Positions 26,047-34,357 of a stretch of DNA of 64,000 nucleotides are shown piece by piece (position 1 is the stretch's first letter; each line of letters starts with the position of its first letter). The stretch comes from JAJPIG01 sp035531675. GTDB lineage: Bacteria > Desulfobacterota > Binatia > Binatales > Binataceae. Made by a program: the position numbers and the translations under genes. The stretch covers positions 62,001 to 126,000 of the forward strand of contig DATKSL010000027.1 of NCBI GenBank assembly GCA_035531675.1, given 5' to 3'. The notes below the pieces were generated by a model. It had not been told where the DNA came from and did not search any database. It saw only the letters and a program-made list of their open reading frames with translations.

Positions 26047-27359
26047 CGTTTCCGCGCCCGCCCTTTCGGCGCACTGCGAATCTCGACCGCGCGCGCGTGC
26101 CCCTCGAAACCTTCCATCCGGGCCAGCCGCGCGACCGCCGGACCCAGCCGCTTGAGCGCCCCGGCGGAGCCTTCGATTATACTGGTTCGCTTGAGGAAGT
26201 CGTATGCCCCCAGCGGCGAGGCAAAGCGCGCAGAGCCGCCCGTCGGGAGCACGTGATTCGGCCCGGCCAGGTAATCGCCGAGCGGCGCCGGACTCATCGC
26301 GCCGAGGAATACCGCGCCCGCCGCTTCGACCCGTCCCAGCCAGCGGCGCGGATGCTCGAGTTCGAGTTCCAGATGCTCGGGGGCGACCCGATTCGCGATG
26401 CTGAAGGCCTCGGCCAGATCTTCCACTATCACCAGCGCACTGCGCCCCTTGAGCACCCGGCGCACCGCCGCGGCGCGCGGCAGGTCGGCGAGCGCCACGT
26501 CGATCGCCGCCGCCACCTTTTCGGCCAGCGCGCGCGAGGGCGTCAGCAGGATCGCCGACTCATCGCCCGAGCCGTGCTCGGCCTGCGCGATCAGGTCGGC
26601 CGCGATCCAGTCGGGGTTGGCCGCGCGGTCCGCGATCACCATAACCTCGCTCGGCCCCGCCATCTTGTCGATATCGACCGTCCCGTAGACCATCCGCTTG
26701 GCGGCCTGCACCCAGGCGTTGCCCGGACCGACGATCTTGTCGACCGGACGGATGCTCGCAGTGCCGTAGGCGAGCGCGGCCACCGCCTGTGCGCCGCCGA
26801 CCCGGTAGAACTCATCGACCCCGGCGATCTCGGCCGCCGCCAGCACGGCCGGATTATCTCCAGCGGGCGACGGCGGCGAGACCATCACGATTTCCCTGAC
26901 GCCCGCCACGCGCGCCGGAATTGCGTTCATCAACAGCGAGGAGGGATAGGCGCCCTGCCCGCCCGGCACGTAGATTCCAACGCGCTGAATCGGACTCACG
27001 AGCTGGCCGAGGCGCATCCCGCTGCGGTCGCGATAATGAAACGAGTGTGCGAGGGTGCGGCGATGGAACTGCGCGATGCGCCGCGCCGCCAGCTCCAGCG
27101 CGCGGCGCTCGGCCGGCGCAAGATCGCGCCGCGCGGCCACCAGCGCGCTCTTGGCGACCCGCAATCGCGCGCGGGTTAATCTCACGCGGTCGTACTTTGC
27201 GGTCAGCGAAATCAGCGCCCGATCGCCGCCGCCGCGGACGGCGCGGATAATCGCCGCGACCTGCCGATCGATTTCGTCGCGCCCGGCCGGCGGCGCGAGT
27301 ATCGACTCGAGAAAGCGACGGAAGGCGGCCGAGCGGCTGACCAGCAGACGCGCCGTCAT
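26043..27359 (-). CDS. hisD: Histidinol dehydrogenase
   Basis: A 438-residue NAD-dependent enzyme for the last two steps of histidine synthesis. Conserved blocks include YVPGGQGAYPSSLLMN, VGPGNAWVQAAKR, the Gln-His zinc ligands in AQAEHGSGDESA, the catalytic APEHLELE and GPNHVLPTGG. It overlaps hisB (ATGA) and murA (ATGA) by 4 bp on either side, so the run is translationally coupled. Many relatives have hisG between murA and hisD; here it is absent. Confidence 0.96.
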   Translation of the reverse strand: MTARLLVSRSAAFRRFLESILAPPAGRDEIDRQVAAIIRAVRGGGDRALISLTAKYDRVRLTRARLRVAKSALVAARRDLAPAERRALELAARRIAQFHRRTLAHSFHYRDRSGMRLGQLVSPIQRVGIYVPGGQGAYPSSLLMNAIPARVAGVREIVMVSPPSPAGDNPAVLAAAEIAGVDEFYRVGGAQAVAALAYGTASIRPVDKIVGPGNAWVQAAKRMVYGTVDIDKMAGPSEVMVIADRAANPDWIAADLIAQAEHGSGDESAILLTPSRALAEKVAAAIDVALADLPRAAAVRRVLKGRSALVIVEDLAEAFSIANRVAPEHLELELEHPRRWLGRVEAAGAVFLGAMSPAPLGDYLAGPNHVLPTGGSARFASPLGAYDFLKRTSIIEGSAGALKRLGPAVARLARMEGFEGHARAVEIRSAPKGRARKR

Positions 27360-28618
27360 GCCGCCTGGACTCCGCTCGCCACGCGTTCGATACGCGCGCC
27401 CAGGCGCCGCAGCTTCTCATCGAGCGCCTCGTAGCCGCGGTCGAGATGGTAGACGCGGTCGAGCTCGGTGGCGTTGTCGGCGGCGAGCCCGGCCAGGATC
27501 AAGCCCATGCTGGCGCGCAAGTCGGTCGCCATCACCGGCGCCCCGCTGAGCCGTGCCGGTCCGCGCACGATCGCAGTCGATCCTTTCATCACGATATCGG
27601 CGCCCATCCGCATCAGCTCCAGCGCATGCATGAAGCGGTTCTCGAAGATGGTCTCGGTGATAACCGACGTGCCGCCGGCCTGGGTCAGTAGCGCCATCAT
27701 CTGGGCCTGCAGATCGGTCGGGAAGCCGGGATACGGCAGGGTGCGCAGCTCGACCGGTTTCAGCGTCCCGTTGGGCCGCACGCGCAAGCCTTCGCCAGCG
27801 GGCTCGACGATCACGCCGATCTCGCGCAACTTGGTCGCGACGGCGTCGAGATGCTCGAGCGGGGCGTTGCTGACGGTTACGTCGCCGCCGGTGATCGCCG
27901 CCGCAATCATGAAGGAACCGGCTTCGATGCGATCGGGAATCACCCGATGGTCGGTGCCGTGCAGCCGCTCGCTGCCCTCGATTTCGATTACATGGGTGCC
28001 GGCCCCGGCGACCCGCGCGCCCATCGAGTTCAGCATCCGCGCCAGGTCCTGGATTTCCGGCTCGCGCGCCGCATTCTCGATAACCGTCACGCCGCGCGCC
28101 CGCACCGCCGCCATCATGATGTTCTCGGTGGCGCCGACCGACGGCGTATCGAGCCAGATGCGCGCGCCGCTGAGCCGCTCGGCATGGGCCTCGACGTAGC
28201 CGTGGCGGAGCTGGATACGAGCGCCGAGCGCCCGCATGCCGGCGATATGGAGATTCACCGGCCGCGCCCCGATCGCGCATCCGCCCGGCGTCGAGACGCG
28301 CGCCCGCCCGCTGCGCGCCAGCAGCGGTCCGAGCACGAAGAATGAGGCGCGCATGGTCTTGACCAGTTCGTAGGGCGCTTCGTGCGAAGCGATAGTCGCG
28401 GCGTGGAGTTCGATTTCGTGCTCGCCGAGCCAGCGGCTGGCGACGCCGAGGCGTTCGAGCAGCTCGAGGGTGGTGCGGATATCGCGCAGGCGGGGGACGT
28501 TGCGGACGATCACCGGCTCGTCGGTCAGAATCGCCGCCATCAGGCACGGCAGCGAGGAATTCTTGCTGCCCGAGACCGCGACCTCGCCGGCCAGCGCCAC
28601 ACCTCCCTGTATCAACAT
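27356..28618 (-). CDS. murA: UDP-N-acetylglucosamine 1-carboxyvinyltransferase
   Basis: A 420-residue MurA that adds enolpyruvate to UDP-GlcNAc in the first step of peptidoglycan synthesis. The N-terminal SGSKNSSLPCLMAA and the GGCAIGARPVNLH loop with the catalytic, fosfomycin-sensitive Cys are present. An ATG at 28627 is directly abutted by GGAGG, too close to be used, while the ATG at 28618 has that GGAGG 9 bp upstream, so the later start is preferred. It leads the coupled murA-hisD-hisB-hisA unit. Confidence 0.96.
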   Translation of the reverse strand: MLIQGGVALAGEVAVSGSKNSSLPCLMAAILTDEPVIVRNVPRLRDIRTTLELLERLGVASRWLGEHEIELHAATIASHEAPYELVKTMRASFFVLGPLLARSGRARVSTPGGCAIGARPVNLHIAGMRALGARIQLRHGYVEAHAERLSGARIWLDTPSVGATENIMMAAVRARGVTVIENAAREPEIQDLARMLNSMGARVAGAGTHVIEIEGSERLHGTDHRVIPDRIEAGSFMIAAAITGGDVTVSNAPLEHLDAVATKLREIGVIVEPAGEGLRVRPNGTLKPVELRTLPYPGFPTDLQAQMMALLTQAGGTSVITETIFENRFMHALELMRMGADIVMKGSTAIVRGPARLSGAPVMATDLRASMGLILAGLAADNATELDRVYHLDRGYEALDEKLRRLGARIERVASGVQAA

Positions 28619-28813
28619 TTTGTCCATCCTCCGGCCGTCCTGACAGGGGTAAGTGGAAATGCGCCGGCGTGCAAGAGCCGCGCGGCAATTGATGGCGCCC
28701 CCGCTCCGCCGCCCTGGCGTCGCGCTCGCTTTACGTTGTTTTTAGAGGTGACCAGCAGCTATAAATCGCGCAGCTTCGAGCCGGCTGACACTCGAGGTCG
28801 GGGGAGCGCAAGC

Positions 28814-29074
28814 ATGGGAGTCTTATCCTGGATCGTGGTCGGACTGATCGCCGGTTATATCGGCAGCCGGATCGTGAATCGGGGCGGCGCGGGATTTCTC
28901 CGCGACGTGATTCTGGGGATTATCGGCGCGTTGGTGGGCGGCGAGATCTTCACCCAACTCGGTTACGCCGGCGTGACCGGGCTCAACCTGTGGAGCATCC
29001 TGGTCGCGATCGTCGGCGCCGTGATCGTGCTGGTGATCTATCACGCCGTGATGGGCGACAGGGCCCGCACCTAG
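28814..29074 (+). CDS. GlsB/YeaQ/YmgE-family (transglycosylase-associated) small membrane protein
   Basis: An 86-residue membrane protein with three hydrophobic stretches. The Gly-rich GLIAGYIGSRIVNRGGAGFLRDVILGIIGALVGGEIF pattern is typical of the Transgly_assoc family, often stress-induced, of unknown mechanism. A GGGGGAGCG site precedes the ATG. It lies on the plus strand, alone, inside the otherwise minus-strand prfA-prmC to murA block, and is followed by a palindromic repeat, so it looks like an insertion into that block. Confidence 0.88.
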   Translation: MGVLSWIVVGLIAGYIGSRIVNRGGAGFLRDVILGIIGALVGGEIFTQLGYAGVTGLNLWSILVAIVGAVIVLVIYHAVMGDRART

Positions 29075-29097
29075 GGAACCTCTGCGCAAGTCAGGTC

Positions 29098-29162
29098 GTC
29101 ATTCTGAACGGAGTCTGCGAAGTGAAGAATCCCGGGATTCTTCGGCTGCGCCTCAGAATGAC
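29098..29162. repeat. Palindromic REP/MITE-like repeat
   Basis: The element is bounded by GTCATTCTGA (29098-29107) and its inverse TCAGAATGAC (29153-29162). Its centre is a perfect 20-bp palindrome at 29124-29143 with half-site GAAGAATCCC. This ends-plus-core layout resembles short palindromic repeats seen in many copies in several bacterial genomes. It lies between the GlsB-like gene and the 3' end of prmC and could fold into a long hairpin in RNA. I saw no other copy in the window. Confidence 0.8.
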
Positions 29163-29211
29163 AGAATGGGCCTTGGGTAGACCGTCCCTCGGAGGATTCG
29201 ATCGCGGCTGG

Positions 29212-30066
29212 CTACGCGAAGCGCGCCTGGACGATACGCTGAGCGCCGGCGAGGTCGCGCGTCGCTTCGACGTTGATAGCGCCCGCCTCGCGACAAAGCG
29301 CGGCCACCGCGTCGGCCTGGGTCGCGCCGACTTCGACTATCAGCATCCCGCCGGGTTCGAGATGGTCGCGAATCGAGGCGGCGATGCGTCGGTAGAAGGC
29401 GAGCCCGTCGGGTCCCGCGTAGAGCGCCAGCGGCGGTTCGAAATCGCTAATCTCGGGCGCCAGCGTCGCCCCGTCCTCGACATACGGCGGGTTCGATACC
29501 ACCAGATCGAAGCGCGCGCCGTTCACGGCCTCGAACAGGTCGCCGCATACAAAATCAACCCGCGCGGTCAGATGCAGACGCATCGCGTTGGCCCGTGCGA
29601 CCTCGAGCGCCGCGGCTGATACGTCGGTCGCGACAATTCGCGCGCGCGGAGCATTGGCAGCGATCGCGATTGCGATACATCCCGAGCCAGTGCCGAGATC
29701 GAGCACCCGCGCGCCGGGCGCATCCGCAATAAAGGCGAGCGCCGCATCGACCACCGTCTCGGTCTCGGGGCGGGGAATCAGCACGGCGGGAGTGACGATC
29801 AAATCGAGCGCGTAGAATTCGCGCCGGCCGACGATATAGGCCAACGGCTCGCGCGCGGCCCGGCGCGCGACGAATTGCTCGAACTGCGCGGCGGCCTGCG
29901 GGCTTGGCGCATCGCGGCCGGCCAGAACTTCGGCGCGGGTCGCGCCGCAGGCATGGGCCATCAGCAACTCGGCATCGAGGCGCGCGGTCTCGACCCCGGC
30001 GTGCGACAGCCGGCGGACGGCGGATTCGATCGAATCGCGGACGGGGTTCGCGGCGCGGGCCAGCAT
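29212..30066 (-). CDS. prmC: Peptide chain release factor N5-glutamine methyltransferase
   Basis: A 284-residue PrmC (HemK) that methylates the Gln of the GGQ motif in release factors. It has the helical N-terminal domain, motif I VLDLGTGSGCIAIAIA and the catalytic NPPYV loop. It starts 7 bp downstream of prfA, the gene for its main substrate, a common and meaningful pair. The murA gene normally following it is separated by the GlsB-like insertion. Confidence 0.95.
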   Translation of the reverse strand: MLARAANPVRDSIESAVRRLSHAGVETARLDAELLMAHACGATRAEVLAGRDAPSPQAAAQFEQFVARRAAREPLAYIVGRREFYALDLIVTPAVLIPRPETETVVDAALAFIADAPGARVLDLGTGSGCIAIAIAANAPRARIVATDVSAAALEVARANAMRLHLTARVDFVCGDLFEAVNGARFDLVVSNPPYVEDGATLAPEISDFEPPLALYAGPDGLAFYRRIAASIRDHLEPGGMLIVEVGATQADAVAALCREAGAINVEATRDLAGAQRIVQARFA

Positions 30067-30073
30067 CGCGCGC

Positions 30074-31135
30074 TTAGGCGGCGCCCAGCGCCTCGGCCTG
30101 TTCGCGAGTCGCCAGCGAGTCGATAATCGGGTCGAGCGCGCCGTCGAGCACCTGGTCGAGCTGATGGAGGGTCAGGTTGATGCGATGGTCGGTGACGCGC
30201 GATTGCGGAAAGTTGTACGTGCGGATTCGCTCCGAGCGATCGCCCGTGCCGACCATCGAGCGGCGCGTCGCGGCGATCTTGGCCTCCTGCTCGGCGCGTG
30301 CATTATCGAGCAGGCGGGCACGCAGAATCTTGAGCGCGCGGGCCTTGTTCTTGTGCTGCGACTTCTCGTCACGGCATATGATCACCATCCCGGTCGGCAG
30401 ATGGGTTATCCGCACGGCAGAGTCGGTGGTGTTGACGCTTTGTCCGCCCGGCCCCGACGCGCGCATCACGTCAATCCGGAGATCCTTCTCTTCGTTGATA
30501 TTGACCTCGACCTCATCCGCCTCGGGCATCACGGCAACCGTCACCGCCGAGGTATGGATGCGGCCGGCGGCTTCGGTGGCCGGGACCCGCTGCACGCGAT
30601 GGACCCCGCCCTCGAACTTGAGGCGGCTGTAGGCGCCGCGCCCGGTAATCTGCGCGACCGCCTCTTTAAATCCACCCAGGCCGGTGGTGCTGAGGCTCAG
30701 CGGCTCGACCTTCCATCCGCGGCGCTCGGCATAGCGGGTGTACATGCGGAACAGATCGCTGGCGAAGAGCGAGGCTTCCTCGCCGCCGGTGCCGGCGCGG
30801 ATTTCGAGGATGACGTTGCGATCATCGTTGGGATCGTGCGGCATCAGCAGCTCGCGCAATTTCGCTTCCAGCGCGATCAGTTGTTTTTCCAGCCCGGGCA
30901 GCTCAGCGCGGGCCAGCTCGCGCAGTTCCGGATCGCTATCTACCAGCGCGCGATGATCGGCGATTTCCTCGCTCATCCGGCGATAGGCGCGGATGGCGGC
31001 GACCACTTCCTCGAGTTGCGAGCGCTCGCGGGCGAGCTGGGCATACTCGCGGTTGTTGGCGATGAGGGCGGGATCGACCAGCCGGCGTTCCAGCTCCTCG
31101 AAACGCTCCTCGATTCCGTTTAGCTTGTCGAGCAT
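30074..31135 (-). CDS. prfA: Peptide chain release factor 1
   Basis: A 353-residue class I release factor that ends translation at UAA and UAG. The stop-codon reading tripeptide is PAT in QRVPATEAAGRIHTS, which marks RF1 rather than RF2 (SPF). The GPGGQSVNTTDSAVR block carries the GGQ motif that enters the peptidyl-transferase centre and is the target of PrmC. The N-terminal coiled-coil domain (about residues 1-100) is complete. Confidence 0.97.
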   Translation of the reverse strand: MLDKLNGIEERFEELERRLVDPALIANNREYAQLARERSQLEEVVAAIRAYRRMSEEIADHRALVDSDPELRELARAELPGLEKQLIALEAKLRELLMPHDPNDDRNVILEIRAGTGGEEASLFASDLFRMYTRYAERRGWKVEPLSLSTTGLGGFKEAVAQITGRGAYSRLKFEGGVHRVQRVPATEAAGRIHTSAVTVAVMPEADEVEVNINEEKDLRIDVMRASGPGGQSVNTTDSAVRITHLPTGMVIICRDEKSQHKNKARALKILRARLLDNARAEQEAKIAATRRSMVGTGDRSERIRTYNFPQSRVTDHRINLTLHQLDQVLDGALDPIIDSLATREQAEALGAA

Positions 31136-31173
31136 GGCAAAGCGGTTCAGGCGGCGGCCGGCGAATCCGATAT

Positions 31174-31208
31174 AAAAAAAGGCGGCAGCGTGTGCTTACG
31201 TCTGCCGC
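31174..31208 (-). terminator. Rho-independent terminator downstream of rpmE
   Basis: Read on the minus strand, GCGGCAG (31208-31202) pairs with CTGCCGC (31188-31182) and is followed by a run of seven T (31180-31174). It lies between rpmE and prfA, so L31 can be made as a separate short transcript, with prfA reached only by read-through or its own promoter. Confidence 0.8.
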
Positions 31209-31274
31209 ATCGAGAACCATTCCCCCGCCCGCCCGGACGCGAAAATCGCGCCACGGGAGGCGGGAGCACCAATG

Positions 31275-31475
31275 CTATTTCACGCCGTACTTGCGCCTGA
31301 AGCGCTCGACACGGCCGGCCGAGTCGACCAGACGCTGGGTGCCAGTGTAAAACGGATGGCACGCCGAACAGACCTCAAGGTGCAACTCCCTGACCGTCGA
31401 ACGAGTCTCGAAGGTGTTGCCGCACGAACAGGTCACGACGCAGCGACGATAGTTGGGATGAATTCCTGCTTTCAT
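31275..31475 (-). CDS. rpmE: 50S ribosomal protein bL31 (zinc-binding form)
   Basis: A 66-residue bL31 of the C+ type: Cys16, Cys18, Cys36 and Cys39 form the zinc site (CSC and CSAC) and HPFYTGTQ is intact. The protein bridges the two ribosomal subunits. It heads the rpmE-prfA-prmC-murA-his order and is followed by its own terminator. Its start overlaps, antisense, the proposed start of the secreted-protein gene. Confidence 0.96.
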   Translation of the reverse strand: MKAGIHPNYRRCVVTCSCGNTFETRSTVRELHLEVCSACHPFYTGTQRLVDSAGRVERFRRKYGVK

Positions 31476-33155
31476 TGGCCTACCACGACTTGCGGCGCAT
31501 TATACCAGCGCCGGGGGATTCATTCAATTCGGGGGGTATCGGGCGGAATCGCGGCGCTGATTCTCGCGATTGTGAGCGTCTGCGCGCCGGCTTTCGGCGC
31601 GCAGACGCTCGAGCTGCCGCCGCTGGTTCCGGCTGCCAGGCAGCCGGAACCAACGGCGGCCCGCCCGGCCGCGTCACCAGCCGTCGTCATCGGGGCGAAG
31701 CCCGTTGGCGGGGCGAAGCCGCTCGCAGCCGGCTTCGCCCCAACAACGACCACCCTGTTCGCGCCGCTGCTGCAGCTCGTGCCAGCCGGCCCCGGCCGGG
31801 CGGCACGAGCCGTAACCCTGTTCGATCGTCAGGCCGGCTTCTACCGCCGTATCCTGTTCCATCCGATCCTTTCGCCCGAGCTGACCACGGTCACCGATCT
31901 GATGCCGCCGCGGACCGCGACGCTGCTGCTTGCCCCGTCGCTCTATGCTCAGGACGATATTCCATGGCGTGACGGCCCGCAGGGTGCGCATAGTATCGAC
32001 GTGAGCGGCGCCCCGTCCGGGGCCAACTATCTATTGGGGCTCGCCCCGCCCCATCCGCCGCCGATCCAGGCCGAGCAGTTGCTCAGCAGCTTCAGCCTGC
32101 GCCCGGCCGTCGAGGAGGCGGGCGCGAAGCCGTCGAGCGTGATCGGCGCGCTTGGGGCGAGGCTCCGTCTGGGCGCCGGCTACGATCCGCATAGCGTGGT
32201 CGATCTCCCGGCGGCGATTTTGCGGCAATGCTACGGCGATCTGCAGGGGCCGTGGGATACCGCACCCGGCCAATTCAACCAGCACGATCGCGCCGCGCTC
32301 GCGCGCTTGCGCCGCGATATGCCGACGCTCTACGCGCGGCTGCAGCCGTATTTTCGCCTGAGCAACGTGTTGGACGAATTCGCGTCCGCCTCGGGCAGCC
32401 CACTGGTGCTGATCAATTTCGACGCCCAAATCCGTCCCGAAGCATTCGCGCGCTTCCCGCACTTCGCCGCCTTCTACTCGCGAATCGCGCCGCGCGTCGA
32501 TGTTACGATTACGGTCGACAACGGCGCCGCTGGCGAATGGGCGCAAATCCGCTTCGACCACGGCCACCTCCAGGTGATCTTCCTGGACGACGCCGGGATG
32601 CTGCGACCGTTTGATTCAAGCCTCGCGCCCGCCGGTCCGGCGCTGGCTCCGCAGGCCGTGATGCACGGCCATTACCGGGTTGCGATGCGGCTTCATTACA
32701 CGCGCTTGCGGCTGACCTTCGGGCTCGACGATTTGAACTTTACCACTGACTACTCCCGCGACCGCGACGGGCTGCACTTCGTCACCCGGATGCCGGCGGC
32801 GCCGACGCTGGTCGCGCCGCCCATCGTCCAGCAAGTGATCCGATTCCTAGCCGAGCGCTTCATGACCACGATGGCGAGCGGGCACGGCGGCACCATCATC
32901 ACCCTCAATTCGCATGCCGCCGGCGACGACCAAATGGAGCTGGCCGCCCGCTGGCGCGCCGAACTGAGCTATTCGCCCGCCCTCAAACTGCTGGCGCGGG
33001 TGGCGGACGCGATCGCCGACGCGCATAATGCGGCGGTACGCGAAGACGAACGCCGTATCGCAGAGGAATTGTTCGACGCGCTGCTTCACGACTACAATGT
33101 CGGCAAGCCGCGCCTGCTTGCGCTTGACGGCCCGCCGCCGGGCGCCGCGCACTGA
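31458..33155 (+). CDS. Large secreted protein of unknown function
   Basis: A protein of about 565 residues that I cannot place in a family. A long N-region then the hydrophobic GGIAALILAIVSVCAPAFGA suggests a signal peptide cut near AFGA-Q. A Pro/Ala-rich stretch follows (to about residue 120), then a folded part with many aromatic residues and a C-terminal helical region (about 480-560). The ATG at 31458 overlaps the start of rpmE by 18 bp on the other strand; codons further upstream lie inside rpmE. The high G/C third positions across the frame support real coding. No enzyme motif stands out. Confidence 0.65.
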   Translation: MNSCFHWPTTTCGALYQRRGIHSIRGVSGGIAALILAIVSVCAPAFGAQTLELPPLVPAARQPEPTAARPAASPAVVIGAKPVGGAKPLAAGFAPTTTTLFAPLLQLVPAGPGRAARAVTLFDRQAGFYRRILFHPILSPELTTVTDLMPPRTATLLLAPSLYAQDDIPWRDGPQGAHSIDVSGAPSGANYLLGLAPPHPPPIQAEQLLSSFSLRPAVEEAGAKPSSVIGALGARLRLGAGYDPHSVVDLPAAILRQCYGDLQGPWDTAPGQFNQHDRAALARLRRDMPTLYARLQPYFRLSNVLDEFASASGSPLVLINFDAQIRPEAFARFPHFAAFYSRIAPRVDVTITVDNGAAGEWAQIRFDHGHLQVIFLDDAGMLRPFDSSLAPAGPALAPQAVMHGHYRVAMRLHYTRLRLTFGLDDLNFTTDYSRDRDGLHFVTRMPAAPTLVAPPIVQQVIRFLAERFMTTMASGHGGTIITLNSHAAGDDQMELAARWRAELSYSPALKLLARVADAIADAHNAAVREDERRIAEELFDALLHDYNVGKPRLLALDGPPPGAAH

Positions 33156-33244
33156 CGGCCGGCCAGCGCCGACGATTCGGACTACGAGCCATCGCCGATC
33201 GGGCCCGTTCGCGGGCGGTTAGGTGGTGATCGGAGGGAGCGCCA

Positions 33245-34357
33245 GTGAACATACCAAACGACTATCTGCCGCGTGCTGGACTTTCGATCCCGATTGTCAC
33301 CGTGCTTGACCGCGAGGGCCACGTGCTGGCCGACGAGCAGCGCGCCGTCATTCGCTTCGCCGTCCAGGAAGGCCGCGGCGCCGACATCATCTTTGCCGCC
33401 GGCACCAATGGCGAATGGAACCGGCTCGACAATCCGCGCCGCCAGAAGGTCTTCGAGCTGGCGGTCGAAGAGTGCCGGCACCTGAGCAGCACGGGCACGC
33501 CGGTCGAAGCCTGGCTTGGGATCACCGGTCATAACCGGGCGGAGACTATCGAGAACCTCGAGTACGCGCTCGACCTCGGCGCCGACGCGCTGGTGGTGGC
33601 GCCGCTGGCGATCGCCGACGTGTCTAACGTGGTCGAGTTCGTGGCGCGCGAGATGGGCGCGGTGTTCGAGCGGCATGGCCGGGCCTGGCCGGTGTTTTTG
33701 TACGAGAACGCCGACATCACGGCACCCGGCAAGCCGCTTCATCTCGATCCTCGCGACGTCGCCGAGCTGGCGCGTCTTGAATATGTGCGCGGCATCAAGG
33801 TCACCGCCGATCGCGAGCTGCTCGATTCCTTTATCGCCGCCGCGCCATCGTTCAGCGTCAAACGCCCGTTTCCGATCTACGCCGGCAACGCCTACCTGAT
33901 CTTCGACCTCTTCACCCCCTTCAGCGGCCTGCTCGGACGCATCCACGATCCCAACCATCAGCATCGTGAGGTGCCGTTGCGCGGCATCGTATGCGGTCCG
34001 GCCAACATGTCGCCGCGCGAATGGAAGCGCGCCTGGCAAGTCGCCGCGGCCGGCGAGCGGGCGCTGATGGATCGCTATCGCGAAGTGCTGCAATGGTATG
34101 CGGACATCTGCTTCTTCGCGCGCGGCGCGAGCGAGGTTTCACTTTCGATCGCCTGCCTCAAGGCCGCGCTGGCCGAACTCCGCGTAATTACCAGCGACGC
34201 GGTGGCGCCAGGCACGCCGGCCTTCGACCCCGATGAGCGGCGCGAGTTCAGCCGCCGTTTTCACGCGCTGCGCGAACGCGCCGCCGAGCTGGTCGAGCCC
34301 GGCTTCGTCAGCGAGCGCGCGGCCCATCCGTCGGCAGGATCGGCACAGCATGGCTGA
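33245..34357 (+). CDS. DapA-family (dihydrodipicolinate synthase/N-acetylneuraminate lyase superfamily) aldolase
   Basis: A 370-residue TIM-barrel enzyme of the class I aldolase DapA superfamily. The GTNGEW motif (Thr54), the FLYEN Tyr153 and the Schiff-base Lys185 in VRGIKVTAD match the family's catalytic set. It is longer than DapA (about 290) by a C-terminal extension of about 60 residues. The GTG start has GGAGGG 7 bp upstream. It overlaps the next gene, a PfkB-SIS fusion, by 8 bp. Family members include keto-deoxy-sugar aldolases and sialic acid lyase; with a sugar kinase partner, a sugar-acid or amino-sugar substrate is plausible, but unproven. Confidence 0.85.
   Translation: MNIPNDYLPRAGLSIPIVTVLDREGHVLADEQRAVIRFAVQEGRGADIIFAAGTNGEWNRLDNPRRQKVFELAVEECRHLSSTGTPVEAWLGITGHNRAETIENLEYALDLGADALVVAPLAIADVSNVVEFVAREMGAVFERHGRAWPVFLYENADITAPGKPLHLDPRDVAELARLEYVRGIKVTADRELLDSFIAAAPSFSVKRPFPIYAGNAYLIFDLFTPFSGLLGRIHDPNHQHREVPLRGIVCGPANMSPREWKRAWQVAAAGERALMDRYREVLQWYADICFFARGASEVSLSIACLKAALAELRVITSDAVAPGTPAFDPDERREFSRRFHALRERAAELVEPGFVSERAAHPSAGSAQHG

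Noticed and set aside
24526..27179. Long plus-strand frames opposite hisA, hisB and hisD
   Set aside because: All three his genes are complete on the minus strand with overlapping starts and stops.
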